A stretch of DNA of 64,000 nt, from the NCBI RefSeq assembly GCF_004341235.1, contig NZ_SLUP01000001.1:620001-684000 (forward strand), read 5' to 3'. This stretch comes from Mariniflexile fucanivorans. GTDB lineage: Bacteria > Bacteroidota > Bacteroidia > Flavobacteriales > Flavobacteriaceae. A program made the position numbers and the translations under genes. Position 1 is the first letter of the stretch; every line of letters starts with the position of its first letter. The notes beneath the pieces were generated by a model that saw nothing but the letters and a program-made list of their open reading frames with translations, was not told the origin of the DNA and did not search any database. Shown piece by piece: positions 8,959 to 18,237 of the stretch.

Positions 8959-10031
8959 TAAAACAACTTTAGTTGTCCATCTTTAAATTGCTCGTGCAAT
9001 TGGGTGTTCAATTTTAAAATCAATTTATCCTTAAAATATTTTTGTCTAGCCAGTTTTACCAAATTATTAATCTGTTCGGCAATTTTTCCTTCACCTCGCA
9101 TTCTGGTGCCATAACGGGAATCGTTTAAAGTACCACCATGGCAACTTTCAATTTGATGTAATACTTTTTCAGCTTTATCGGGCATGGTTTTATGTATCCA
9201 ATCGGTAAAAATTTCACCAATGGCACCATTAAGTCTTACAATAGTATGGGAAATTCCCAAAGCCCCATGATCAGACGCTGCTTTTCCCAACGGTAATATT
9301 TCATGGCTATTTATAGATGGAATAATAGGTGCCAACATCACATTAACTGGAATACCATTTTCGCTTAATATTTTTACGGTTTCCAAACGTTTGCTGATAC
9401 TAGCAGTTCTGGGTTCTAAAACACGTCTAGTTTCTTCTGAAAGTGAGGTAATAGAAATATTCACCCCAATTAAATTATCTTTTGAAAGTTCCTTTAAAAT
9501 TTCTAAATCCCTCAAAACCAAAGCATTTTTAGTGATAATAGCAACAGGGTGTCTATACTTTAAGAACACTTCCAAACATTGCTTTGTAATCTCAAATTGC
9601 TTTTCGGCAGGTTGGTAACAATCGGTATTCCCAGACATAACAATGGGCTGTGCTTTCCAACTTTTCTTTTTTAACAAATCTTCCAGCAATTTTGGCGCCT
9701 CTTTTTTTACCATAATACGTCGCTCAAAATCTAAACCTGCACTATATCCCCAAAATTCATGACTGTTGCGTGCATAACAATAAATACATCCATGTTCACA
9801 ACCTTGATAGGCATTCATGGAATATGCCATCCCAATATCTGGACTCTCCACTTTGTTTACAATGGTTTTTGGGAAAACTTCTAAATAAAGCGTTTTATTT
9901 TTATCGCTCTCCTCCCCTTCTTTATGGCAGAATTCTAAAAAATCGTCACGCATTTCATGGCTTAATTCAAAGAAGCGGTTGGGTACGTTAAGCTGTGCAC
10001 CACGACCTTTTATGGTAGATTTTGGATTCAT
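8958..10031 (-). CDS. PA0069-type radical SAM protein
   Basis: A 357-residue radical SAM enzyme of the Rv2578c/PA0069 group, a spore-photoproduct-lyase-like branch. The 4Fe-4S motif CxxxCxxC is seen in CEHGCIYCYAR (about residues 78-88). A GNTDCYQPAE segment follows, then NISITSLSEETRRVLEPR, both typical of this group. Members occur widely; their substrate is not established, with a nucleic-acid-related role often suggested. The gene is monocistronic and convergent with the secreted paralogues. Confidence 0.85.
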   Translation of the reverse strand: MNPKSTIKGRGAQLNVPNRFFELSHEMRDDFLEFCHKEGEESDKNKTLYLEVFPKTIVNKVESPDIGMAYSMNAYQGCEHGCIYCYARNSHEFWGYSAGLDFERRIMVKKEAPKLLEDLLKKKSWKAQPIVMSGNTDCYQPAEKQFEITKQCLEVFLKYRHPVAIITKNALVLRDLEILKELSKDNLIGVNISITSLSEETRRVLEPRTASISKRLETVKILSENGIPVNVMLAPIIPSINSHEILPLGKAASDHGALGISHTIVRLNGAIGEIFTDWIHKTMPDKAEKVLHQIESCHGGTLNDSRYGTRMRGEGKIAEQINNLVKLARQKYFKDKLILKLNTQLHEQFKDGQLKLF

Positions 10032-10100
10032 TTTAGTAAAAATAAAGAGTGTTTAAGCGAAATAGCACTTTAAAATTACTTAATATTTTTACTGAAAACT

Positions 10101-10125
10101 GTTAAAACCCTAGTGGGTTATTAAC
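10101..10125. promoter_or_regulatory. Near-perfect inverted repeat upstream of the 10.26 kb gene
   Basis: GTTAAAACCC and GGGTTATTAAC form a hairpin or dyad around TAGT in the divergent gap between the radical SAM gene and the next plus-strand gene. There is no T run, so a regulatory site is as likely as a terminator. Confidence 0.35.
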
Positions 10126-10259
10126 AAAACACCTAAGTTAATCACTAATAATGTTTTATTAAATATGAATATGAATTGTTTATGGAGTTGAAAAAATGTT
10201 TACTTTAGGCTTATTAAAATTTTAAACTTTATTGAAGGATTTTTAAGAACCGCACTATT

Positions 10260-10943
10260 ATGAAAAAGCTTTATATATTATTTTTTATTCTGATTACCAG
10301 TACTTTAACTGCCCAAAATAGCGAGATGATCTCGTACAAATTAGATGACTTGGTTAGTTTGGATGTTCCAAAAAATTTCGTTGAATCGGACACAATTGTC
10401 GATGGTGTAGAAATTCACCAAATTAGATTTAAAACTAAAACTTTCAATTTCATTGTACAAAAAGTACTTTTTGAAAATGAAGACCAAAAGGAAAGTCTAT
10501 CCAGATTGCCATACGATTACACAAGTTTAATAGACGAATATAATCGTGTTATAGCTAGAATGCGTTATAGAGTTCCTTATTATTTAAAATCGAAAACACT
10601 TGTTGAAAAAGAAGGTTTTACCGGTTATAATTTAAAATTTGCAAACGACTTAGAAACACCTACTTACGAAGCTGAATTCTATTTATTAAACAAGAATTTA
10701 TATACATTTTTCTACGCAAGTGATACACAATTTAATAACGATGTTAAAACCGAACTTTTTAATTCTGTTAAAATAAACACCAAGCAAGATATTAGCCAAT
10801 ATTTAGGAAAACCACCAAAATATAGATATGGCTACGTACTAGCTACCTACTTCTTTTTAAGCTTATTCGTGATTTGGGTCATCATTATATCTATTAAAAT
10901 TTACAGAAAAAAAAGAGGGAAATCTAGTATTTTTCATGAGTAG
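10260..10943 (+). CDS. Exported protein with C-terminal membrane anchor, unknown function
   Basis: A 227-residue protein I do not recognise. It has a signal peptide (residues 1-18, ending LTAQ), a periplasmic domain of about 165 residues, one transmembrane helix (about 190-213) and a basic cytoplasmic tail KIYRKKRGK. The domain begins with a KLDDLVSLDVPKNF pattern that is echoed in the next gene (LELNGITFHFPSRF), so the two may be distant paralogues. The following gene begins 42 bases on in the same direction and may be cotranscribed. Confidence 0.7.
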   Translation: MKKLYILFFILITSTLTAQNSEMISYKLDDLVSLDVPKNFVESDTIVDGVEIHQIRFKTKTFNFIVQKVLFENEDQKESLSRLPYDYTSLIDEYNRVIARMRYRVPYYLKSKTLVEKEGFTGYNLKFANDLETPTYEAEFYLLNKNLYTFFYASDTQFNNDVKTELFNSVKINTKQDISQYLGKPPKYRYGYVLATYFFLSLFVIWVIIISIKIYRKKRGKSSIFHE

Positions 10944-10985
10944 GATTATTGTTTTATACTTATTGGCTACAATTAAATAAAGTAC

Positions 10986-11522
10986 TTGAATAAGATAAAA
11001 CTTATAGTCCTGATATTATTACCATTTGTTTGCTTCTCTCAAAAAATGGATGTTTTAGAATTGAATGGAATTACTTTTCATTTTCCTAGTAGATTCGAAT
11101 ACTTAGGTAAAAACACCAATGCCAATCAGCATTTTTTTAAAATAAAAAAGACCAATCAGATGTTTACAGTATCAGTAAGGAACAAAAACCTGTTTGAATA
11201 CTATTCAGATAGTTTATCGACAACTGAATTAATCAAAAAATATTACAACTGGGAATCTAACTATTGGAGCAACAATTCTGATGAAAAAATAAAAGCGGAA
11301 ATAAAACAACTTGAAAATAACCATAATGATGACATTCTTTTATGGAAACTGCGGATTATTGATAAAAACGAAAATGATAACAAATGGTCAATTTTTTTAA
11401 TTGGTATAATTGAAAATAAGTTAGTTTCGATGAGTTTAAAAGACACAAAAGAATTAACCATTGACAGTGAAAAAATTAAATTTTTAAAAGAAATTTATGA
11501 AAATGTTAGTACTAAACTGTAG
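10986..11522 (+). CDS. Secreted protein of unknown function
   Basis: A 178-residue protein with a signal peptide (residues 1-19, ending VCFSQ) and a mixed alpha/beta body rich in Asn and Lys. No family is recognised. The start is a TTG; no ATG gives the signal peptide, and the TTG frame yields a well-formed one. It resembles the upstream protein in its start of the mature region but lacks the C-terminal anchor. Confidence 0.6.
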   Translation: MNKIKLIVLILLPFVCFSQKMDVLELNGITFHFPSRFEYLGKNTNANQHFFKIKKTNQMFTVSVRNKNLFEYYSDSLSTTELIKKYYNWESNYWSNNSDEKIKAEIKQLENNHNDDILLWKLRIIDKNENDNKWSIFLIGIIENKLVSMSLKDTKELTIDSEKIKFLKEIYENVSTKL

Positions 11523-11560
11523 CCATCACGGTATAAAAAAAATGTTACTTTTAGCTTAAC

Positions 11561-11580
11561 CAATGCCAGTTGCATTGTTT
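11561..11580 (+). terminator. Weak hairpin after the 10.99 kb gene
   Basis: CAATGC and GCATTG pair around CAGTT and are followed by TTT only. It could be a weak terminator; the stem is short. Confidence 0.3.
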
Positions 11581-11672
11581 ACTAACGTCTTATTTTCATT
11601 CGGAAAATCCTCGACGCAAACACGAAACTTTCAATATAAATAAACATTACCACTAAAATAGATTGCTCAATA

Positions 11673-12197
11673 ATGACAAGAGAAGAAATATTAATTAACA
11701 GTATTTGGACTTCTGGAAAAATGAATGTCCATTCTAAATTTTTTAAAAAAGAAGTTCGGTTAGACTTATTTACTTCCGATTACAATCTCAAAAATACAGA
11801 TAAAATAATATCGGAAAAGTTTGTAAAAGCAGTTAATGATTTTTTGAATTTACCAGTCGAAAGCAAATCTCTTATGAAGATATTACTATACAAACATTGT
11901 ATTGAATGTTGCGAAAACACTTCTTATGGATTTGAAGTATTGGATGGAGAAACAGAATCGCAAGCCAATCTAAGGGAATTTGGAATAACTGATGAAGAAA
12001 GTGCCTTTGAAAAGTCAAATATCGACCACGTTGTTATCGACGAAACTGACCAGGTAAACAATAGATTTGTAAAATTAGTTTTTTACCCTGAATGGGAAGA
12101 TGAACACGGTTGCGAATTGATTTTAAGAAATGGCATTCTACTGGACCATTATGGGGAAAGCGGAGGTTATATTCGACATTTTGACTATGAAGAGTAA
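11673..12197 (+). CDS. Cytoplasmic protein of unknown function
   Basis: A 174-residue acidic protein without signal peptide or membrane segment. The C-terminal third (FYPEWEDEHGCELILRNG, then HYGESG) looks like a small domain found in stand-alone bacterial proteins, including some immunity-type proteins, but I cannot assign a family. No toxin or polymorphic-toxin gene is next to it. It stands alone between two gaps and is convergent with the crotonase. Confidence 0.6.
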   Translation: MTREEILINSIWTSGKMNVHSKFFKKEVRLDLFTSDYNLKNTDKIISEKFVKAVNDFLNLPVESKSLMKILLYKHCIECCENTSYGFEVLDGETESQANLREFGITDEESAFEKSNIDHVVIDETDQVNNRFVKLVFYPEWEDEHGCELILRNGILLDHYGESGGYIRHFDYEE

Positions 12198-12288
12198 CAC
12201 AGTAATATATGAGCATATAAATAAAAAGTACTAGACACACCGTGTCTTGACCTAAAATATGATAACACATTAAAATTGAATTTGAAAC

Positions 12289-13071
12289 CTACCTCCCCGG
12301 AAAATTAGCTTTTCTTTTTTTCAAAAAAGCCGTGGTACCTTCTGTAAAATCATCGGTCCCAAAGCAATTTCCAAATTCCTCTATTTCAACATCGTACCCG
12401 TTAACACCATCTTCAAAATTGGCATTAATAGCTCGAATAGCAGAACTTATGGCAACCAGCGAATTGTTCGCAATTTTATTAGCTATTTTTTCGCAAAGCG
12501 GAATCAATTCTTCTTGTGGTACTACATGGTTTACCAACCCATAATTTAAGGCTTGGTTTGCGTCAATCATACCTGCCGTCAAAATCATTTCCATGGCGCG
12601 ACCTTTACCTACTAACTGTGGCAAGCGTTGAGTACCACCATACCCAGGAATAACACCAAGAGACACCTCTGGAAGTCCCATTTTAGCATTATCGCTGGCT
12701 ATTCTAAAATGGCATGCCATAGCTAATTCCAAGCCACCACCAAGCGCAAAACCGTTTACAGCAGCAATAACCGGTTTAGAAAAATTTTCGACAAAGTCAA
12801 AAAGCATTTCTTGACCTTTTGCGGCTAGTTTTGTGCCTTCATTCACATCAAAATTAGCGAACTCGCTAATATCGGCACCTGCTACAAAAGCTTTTTCACC
12901 ACTTCCTGTTAAAATAACAACTTTGGTATCGTCATCTTCTTCCTCATCTTTAAAAGCTTCATGCAATTCTTCAATCGTTTCCTTATTTAAAGCGTTTAAT
13001 TTGTTTGGTCGGTTAATAGTTATGGTGGTTATTCCATGGTTTTCTTCTACTAAAATGTTGTTGTAACTCAT
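12289..13071 (-). CDS. Enoyl-CoA hydratase/isomerase (crotonase) family
   Basis: A 260-residue crotonase. The oxyanion-hole segments AFVAGADISEF (residues 61-71) and GFALGGGLELA (107-117) are intact. The two glutamates used by hydratases are present: E115 and E135, the latter in LPEVSLGVIPG. It most likely adds water to 2-enoyl-CoA in fatty-acid or amino-acid breakdown; a short-chain substrate is typical for this length. The downstream tail KKRKANFPGR is usual. It follows the lipocalin-like gene by three bases on the minus strand and may share its transcript. Confidence 0.92.
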   Translation of the reverse strand: MSYNNILVEENHGITTITINRPNKLNALNKETIEELHEAFKDEEEDDDTKVVILTGSGEKAFVAGADISEFANFDVNEGTKLAAKGQEMLFDFVENFSKPVIAAVNGFALGGGLELAMACHFRIASDNAKMGLPEVSLGVIPGYGGTQRLPQLVGKGRAMEMILTAGMIDANQALNYGLVNHVVPQEELIPLCEKIANKIANNSLVAISSAIRAINANFEDGVNGYDVEIEEFGNCFGTDDFTEGTTAFLKKRKANFPGR

Positions 13072-13074
13072 AAT

Positions 13075-13491
13075 TTATTCTTTAAATAATTCTAATCCTT
13101 TAATATGAAAAATATCAGATTCATAAAATCGTAATGACGTTTTTAGTACTTTATCTGATGTATCTCTGGGTGATTTAGTTGTATATCTTGCTTTGGAATT
13201 TGAAAAATTCATGGTGTGCATATCATCCAAATCTGTTTCTTTATTTGTAGTTAAAGAGATGACATTATTTTCAGCTTTCCAAGTGCCTTTTCCATAAAAA
13301 TTTTCTTCTGGATTACCCACTCCCTCAATATTGCGATAAAAATGGTACAAAAATACACCATCATCATTCAATGTAAGGGTCCATTTCATTTTTGTACCAT
13401 CAGTATTTTTAGATTCTCTAATATACACTCCAGCTTGAGCAAAAACACTTAAACTAAAACAAAAAACTAATAATAAAACTATATACTTCAT
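13075..13491 (-). CDS. Secreted lipocalin-like protein
   Basis: A 138-residue protein with a signal peptide (residues 1-18, SVFAQ) and a beta-rich body. The patterns WTLTLNDDGVFLYHFY and FYGKGTWKAENNVISL suggest a small lipocalin-like or copper-resistance-type beta barrel, common among short Flavobacteriia proteins. No ligand can be named. It lies three bases from the histidine kinase stop-start junction upstream and three bases before the crotonase, so kinase, lipocalin and crotonase form a contiguous minus-strand group. Confidence 0.65.
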   Translation of the reverse strand: MKYIVLLLVFCFSLSVFAQAGVYIRESKNTDGTKMKWTLTLNDDGVFLYHFYRNIEGVGNPEENFYGKGTWKAENNVISLTTNKETDLDDMHTMNFSNSKARYTTKSPRDTSDKVLKTSLRFYESDIFHIKGLELFKE

Positions 13492-13494
13492 AAT

Positions 13495-14952
13495 TCATAA
13501 TTTAGGAAATGTGACACGAAATACGGTACCCTTATCTTTCTCTGTGTTAAATGTAATGGTGCCTTTGTAAGTTTCTACAATATTTTTTACCATGGCCAAA
13601 CCAAGCCCCATACCACTAGTTTTTGTGGTGAATTTTGGTTCGAAAACCTTATCTATATTTTCTTCTAAAATACCCGAACCATTATCTGAAACTAAAATAA
13701 CCACATTGTTATTATTAGTAGATACGTTAATATTAATTTTTGGAGTTTGATGCTCTGGCATAGATTGAATGGCATTTTTAACCAAATTGGTAACAACGCG
13801 TATTAATTGCGTTCTATCTAGTTTCGCTATAATTTCGTCTTTTTCAGCAGAAAAATCGATGTAATCTTCATTAAAAATTTCTAAAGCAAGCTTTACAATG
13901 TTAACCACATTTAAGGTTTCGTTTTGTTGCGCTGGCATTTTAGCAAAGTTTGAAAAAGCGGATGCAATAGAACTCATGGTATCTATTTGCTGAATTAACG
14001 TTTTGCTATATTCATCTAATTTGGAATGAATATTTTCATCTTCCGGATTAAACTTCCGTTGAAAATTTTGAACTGTTAAACGCATAGGTGTTAACGGGTT
14101 TTTAATTTCATGAGCTACTTGTTTTGCCATTTCTCTCCAAGCCTGTTCACGTTCGCTTCTAGCTAATTGTATGGCACTTTCTTCAAGTTCGTCAATCATA
14201 CTGTTGTAAGAACTAACTAAGGTTGAAATCTCTTCACTGGTATCATCTACAACAATTTTCTGGTTGCGTTTTTCTAATCGAGTGGTATTAATTTTATCGC
14301 TAATAGTTTTTAACGATTTTGTGATGTATTTGGATAATAAAAATGCAATAACGATTGCCGTAAGTAACACAAACATAAAGGCAACAGCGATACGCGTTAA
14401 AAATTCTTCAAGTTCTTTAGTTAGAAAATCGTCTTTTTCTAAATATGGTAAATTTAGTATGGCAATGGCTTTCGATTTTTGATCGACAAGATAGGTGTAT
14501 GACGATTGAAACGTTTCGCCATTTTCTACACGTTTATCTACAAACCTATGAAACGCTGTATTTGATATGGTATTTAAAATTTCAGCATCAATACATTGGT
14601 CTGCGGCATTATTTTGCAAACCTGCTCTGGAAGAAATCAATAAGGATCCTTCTAAATCGTATAAATTAATTTGAAGTTTATGAATATCGGCTATGTTATA
14701 AACCTCATCCTTAAAAATGATGGGAATGTTTTCGGTTTTAACTTCCCAAGTGTTTTGCCTACCGTTCAACACACGTTTTAAATGTGTTTGGATATTCTCT
14801 TCCTTACGTTCTAAGCGCTCTTTATGGTAATCTTCACTTTGTTCTTTATATTGGTAAATAGCAACTATGGAAATAAGCACCGATGCCATTAATACCAACA
14901 GGATCATGGCTAAAAAAATACGAGTACGTAAGGAAAGTTTTTTGAGTTTCAT
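13495..14952 (-). CDS. NtrY-like sensor histidine kinase (orphan)
   Basis: A 485-residue membrane sensor kinase. Transmembrane helices lie at about 11-33 and 187-207, flanking a periplasmic sensor of ~150 residues. A HAMP segment follows (about 208-262), then the HisKA dimerisation domain with H281 in AHEIKNPLTPMRL, the HEIKNPLTP form typical of NtrY. The ATPase domain has the N box NLVKNAIQSM, G1 DNGSGI and G2 GMGLGLAMV. No response regulator gene is near, so its partner is encoded elsewhere. The signal is unknown. Confidence 0.9.
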   Translation of the reverse strand: MKLKKLSLRTRIFLAMILLVLMASVLISIVAIYQYKEQSEDYHKERLERKEENIQTHLKRVLNGRQNTWEVKTENIPIIFKDEVYNIADIHKLQINLYDLEGSLLISSRAGLQNNAADQCIDAEILNTISNTAFHRFVDKRVENGETFQSSYTYLVDQKSKAIAILNLPYLEKDDFLTKELEEFLTRIAVAFMFVLLTAIVIAFLLSKYITKSLKTISDKINTTRLEKRNQKIVVDDTSEEISTLVSSYNSMIDELEESAIQLARSEREQAWREMAKQVAHEIKNPLTPMRLTVQNFQRKFNPEDENIHSKLDEYSKTLIQQIDTMSSIASAFSNFAKMPAQQNETLNVVNIVKLALEIFNEDYIDFSAEKDEIIAKLDRTQLIRVVTNLVKNAIQSMPEHQTPKININVSTNNNNVVILVSDNGSGILEENIDKVFEPKFTTKTSGMGLGLAMVKNIVETYKGTITFNTEKDKGTVFRVTFPKL

Positions 14953-15074
14953 CTATATTTTCAATTCAATAAATATAGCAATAATCAAACCAAAAACACG
15001 TTTGTGAAATTCCAAATTACACTTTTTAAATTTTTAGAATTTGGCACTTGGGTTTTAATGTTTGAATTTTTCGA

Positions 15075-15620
15075 TTAAGCTTCTGGATTTTTATCACGTA
15101 TGTTTTTATACAATTTAAACCCTAACATGATTAACACCCCTAAAACAAATATGCCTACAATACCCCAAATCCAATTAATGGCACTTTTTAAAATAACCAA
15201 AAATATAACAGCGAATAAAATAAATGTAGCACCTTCGTTCCAGATTCGCATAAAACTGGATGTTTTTTTAACGATATCGTTTTGTAATTGTTTGTAGTAT
15301 TGTTGTGTTTTTAAATGATAAATAAAGAGTAAAACAATAAAGCCTAATTTAACTTGCATCCAATCGAAATAAATTAAAGTCGGATTCATGTAAAATAAAA
15401 TCAATCCAAAAAGTAAAGCTAGAATAGCCGATGGCCACGTAATAATATACCACAAACGTTTCGCCATAAGTTTTAGTTGTTTCCCAAGAATTTCTTTGTC
15501 GGGTGATGGTTTGTGAAAAGCCTCAATTTGATATACAAACAGCCTTGGAATGTAAAACAAGCCTGCAAACCAAGTAATTACAAAAATAAGATGAAATGCT
15601 TTGATATAGAAATATGCCAT
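15075..15620 (-). CDS. hemJ: Protoporphyrinogen IX oxidase HemJ
   Basis: A 181-residue integral membrane protein with four to five transmembrane helices (CopD/HemJ superfamily). HemJ oxidises protoporphyrinogen IX to protoporphyrin IX, the step before ferrochelatase. H10 in KAFHLIF and a Trp-x3-Lys pair (W87, K91 in DWMQVKLGF) have the spacing of the residues reported as essential in HemJ. Membership is supported strongly by context: it is the third gene of an operon with hemH and a MATE transporter, separated from the latter by two bases. No hemG or hemY is visible in the window, which fits HemJ as the oxidase. Confidence 0.88.
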   Translation of the reverse strand: MAYFYIKAFHLIFVITWFAGLFYIPRLFVYQIEAFHKPSPDKEILGKQLKLMAKRLWYIITWPSAILALLFGLILFYMNPTLIYFDWMQVKLGFIVLLFIYHLKTQQYYKQLQNDIVKKTSSFMRIWNEGATFILFAVIFLVILKSAINWIWGIVGIFVLGVLIMLGFKLYKNIRDKNPEA

Positions 15621-15622
15621 AA

Positions 15623-16975
15623 CTAAACGGATTGATTCATTAAATTTGTTTTAACTTCCTTATTTAAAAAATAAGCGGTGACGATGGTTGAAAGCACATC
15701 GGAGATGGGAAAAGAAATCCAAACACCTAATTCGCCATAAAATTTTGGCAATATTAATATTAAAGGAATAAAGAAAAACCCTTGACGTGTTAAAGTTAAT
15801 AACAACGCTGGAATGGCTTTTCCGATAGATTGAAAATACGCAGCACCAATGAGTTGAACAGCAATAATGGGGGTGGCAGCGAATACCCAACGCATATCGC
15901 TTGGAGTTTGTTTAATAACCTCCAAATCGGTTGTAAACATCCGTGTTATGGCCTCAGGAAAAATCATTAAAATAATAAATATGAAAGTAGATAAAATAGC
16001 AGCATATTTAATGGCCGTATTGATACTTTGCCTTACCCTATCGTAATTTTGGGCGCCATAATTAAACCCGGCAATAGGTAAAAAACCCTGTGTAACACCT
16101 AAAACTGGAAACATGGCAAACATGAGCATGCGCCCCACAATGGCATAAGCAGTTACCGAAGTTTCTCCACCTAAATCGAATAAAATATTATTCATAAACA
16201 AATAAGTAATACTCACTACTGCTTGTCGCGCTAATGTTACAAAGCCTAAAGATCCAATTTCTGAAACAATAGATGGATTTAACCCAAAATGGGTTGCATT
16301 TATTTTTAATTCTGAATTTTTAGAAATGAAAAACCATAGTATAAAAGAGAAAGATAATATATAAGAAATGGATGTTGCCCATGCAGCGCCTTCCATTCCA
16401 AAATCTAATACATTTATAAAAATATAATCTAAAACTAAGTTACTTACCGAAGGAATCATCATCGCATACATCGCAAATTTTGGTTTGCCTTCAGCCCGAA
16501 TTACGGTGTTTCCCATCATACTTAAAGCCAAAAATGGCACACCGTACAATACGATGGTATAATAAATTTTAGCAGGTTCGAAAATTGCACCTTTACCACC
16601 AAAAGATAAAATAATGGCATCTTTATAAATCAACCCAATCACCGCTAAAGTAACCGTAAGCAGTACCGTTAATGTAATTTGATTACCAAATGTATTTAGT
16701 GCTTTATCTGGACTATCGGCACCCAAAGCTCTCGATATAATAGAAGAACCACCAATACCAATGGCCATACCTAAAGCGGCAATAAAAAATGAAACTGGCA
16801 ACACAACATTAATGGCTGCAATGGCTGTTGAGCCTATCCAATGTCCAACAAAAATGGTATCTACCAAAATATTTAGCGACATAACTAAAACACCAATAGA
16901 CGCAGGAATGGCTTGCTTTATCAGTATTTTACCGATGGGCTGCGATCCTAAATCTTGTGATGATACTCTAGCCAT
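15623..16975 (-). CDS. MATE family efflux transporter
   Basis: A 450-residue polytopic protein with about 12 transmembrane helices and two MatE repeats (residues ~10-210 and ~230-430). MATE proteins export cationic or amphipathic compounds with Na+ or H+. Its start overlaps the hemH stop codon by one base (TAATG) and it ends two bases before hemJ, so it is almost certainly cotranscribed with both. This placement raises the possibility that it moves a porphyrin or haem intermediate or protects against porphyrin toxicity, which is inference only. Confidence 0.92.
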   Translation of the reverse strand: MARVSSQDLGSQPIGKILIKQAIPASIGVLVMSLNILVDTIFVGHWIGSTAIAAINVVLPVSFFIAALGMAIGIGGSSIISRALGADSPDKALNTFGNQITLTVLLTVTLAVIGLIYKDAIILSFGGKGAIFEPAKIYYTIVLYGVPFLALSMMGNTVIRAEGKPKFAMYAMMIPSVSNLVLDYIFINVLDFGMEGAAWATSISYILSFSFILWFFISKNSELKINATHFGLNPSIVSEIGSLGFVTLARQAVVSITYLFMNNILFDLGGETSVTAYAIVGRMLMFAMFPVLGVTQGFLPIAGFNYGAQNYDRVRQSINTAIKYAAILSTFIFIILMIFPEAITRMFTTDLEVIKQTPSDMRWVFAATPIIAVQLIGAAYFQSIGKAIPALLLTLTRQGFFFIPLILILPKFYGELGVWISFPISDVLSTIVTAYFLNKEVKTNLMNQSV

Positions 16976-18006
16976 TAAACTAGTATATTAGTAGTTGTCC
17001 AAGTGTTAATCCATTTAGAAAGTAATGCTACCCAAGCATCATCGTCATTTAGACATGGTACGGTTGCAAAATCCTTTCCGCCCATTTCATGGAAAATTTC
17101 CTGACCTTCCATCGCTATTTCTTCTAAAGTTTCTAAACAATCGCTCACAAATGCTGGTGTTACAATCGCCATACTTTTAAGCCCTTGTTTCCCTAAACGT
17201 TCAATGGTTCTGTCTGTATAAGGTTGCAACCACGGGTCGAAACCTAAACGGGATTGGAATGATGTTGAATAGGTTCCTTCTTTAAATTGAAGTTTTTCAG
17301 CAACCAATCTGGTGACTTCTTTACATTGATGGCGGTAACAGAATTCGTGAGCTTTACTTGGCGTTACACAACAACTACCATCTATTTTACAGTGCGATTT
17401 GGTGACATCACTTTTTCGAATGTGGCGTTCTGGAACTCCATGATAGGAGAACAACAAATGTTCGTAATTTTTACCTTCTAAATGATTTTTTATTGAATTT
17501 GAAAGCACCTCTATATAATCGGGTTTGTTATAAAACGCTGGCACCGATTCTATCTTTACATTAGGGAAAAATTCCTGACGAAGTTCTTCTGCTAAAACCG
17601 TAATAGTTTCTGTGGTTGCCATGGCGAATTGTGGGTACAATGGAAATAACAACACCTCATCTACACCTTTATCAACCAATTCTTGAAGTCCTTTTTTAAT
17701 GGTCATACTACCATAGCGCATCGCTAAAGCAACTGGAGCATCAACTTGCTTTTGTATTTTCTTTTGAAGTCTTTCTGAAAGCACAATTAATGGAGATCCT
17801 TCATCCCACCATATTTTTTTATAAGCTGCAGCCGATTGTTTAGGGCGCGTTTTTAGTATGATACCCTTTACAAGTGCTGTTCTTGCTAAAAACGGGATAT
17901 CTATAACGCGCTCGTCCATTAAAAACTCGCCTAAATATTTTTTTACGTCTTTTGGGGTTGGGCTATCGGGAGAGCCAAGGTTCACAAGTAAAATTCCTTT
18001 TTTCAT
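16975..18006 (-). CDS. hemH: Ferrochelatase (protoporphyrin ferrochelatase)
   Basis: A 343-residue cytoplasmic or peripheral enzyme that inserts Fe(II) into protoporphyrin IX. The active-site histidine is in FSYHGVPERH (H189) and the distal acidic motif in FVSDCLETLEEI (around E292). The family usually shows DHIETL at the latter; here the position after D is Cys290. A cluster of cysteines (C206, C212, C213, C223, C228) sits in the segment after the active site, a feature of bacterial ferrochelatases that may hold an internal 2Fe-2S cluster. I start at the ATG at 18006; the frame extends to 18033 but without family similarity. Confidence 0.95.
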   Translation of the reverse strand: MKKGILLVNLGSPDSPTPKDVKKYLGEFLMDERVIDIPFLARTALVKGIILKTRPKQSAAAYKKIWWDEGSPLIVLSERLQKKIQKQVDAPVALAMRYGSMTIKKGLQELVDKGVDEVLLFPLYPQFAMATTETITVLAEELRQEFFPNVKIESVPAFYNKPDYIEVLSNSIKNHLEGKNYEHLLFSYHGVPERHIRKSDVTKSHCKIDGSCCVTPSKAHEFCYRHQCKEVTRLVAEKLQFKEGTYSTSFQSRLGFDPWLQPYTDRTIERLGKQGLKSMAIVTPAFVSDCLETLEEIAMEGQEIFHEMGGKDFATVPCLNDDDAWVALLSKWINTWTTTNILV

Positions 18007-18058
18007 GTTGCAAAAATACGATAGAAATTGCAATCAACATATTTTGGAACAAGTAATT

Positions 18059-18217
18059 CTAGATTTGTTTTTCTATTTTTTGTTGATGGTATAATTTAGG
18101 GCGTTCCTCATTATAATCACAATCCTGAAAAATACCACAAGAGGTACTCGATCGCACTAAAGATTTCGTGTTTGCATTTTTAGATAATGCTTCTATTTCT
18201 GGGGTTAGATATTTCAT
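18059..18217 (-). CDS. Orphan 52-residue peptide next to hemH
   Basis: A short open frame of 52 residues in the gap between the ThuA-like gene and hemH, same strand. It begins MKYLTPEIEALSK and has one Cys-x4-Cys pair in STSCGIFQDCDY (residues ~28-36), then a charged tail ending KIEKQI. A TAATTTTG promoter element lies 21 bases before this ATG, which supports a real, separately transcribed gene. There is no signal peptide. It could be a leader-type precursor peptide, a small regulator or a metal-binding peptide; I recognise no family and see no modifying enzyme nearby. A start nine bases earlier is possible. Confidence 0.5.
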   Translation of the reverse strand: MKYLTPEIEALSKNANTKSLVRSSTSCGIFQDCDYNEERPKLYHQQKIEKQI

Positions 18218-18237
18218 TTTAAACATTTTTAATATGG

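Noticed and set aside
12233-12247. AGACAC-ACC-GTGTCT hairpin between convergent genes
   Set aside because: The stem is only six pairs and there is no T run, so neither terminator nor operator is supported.
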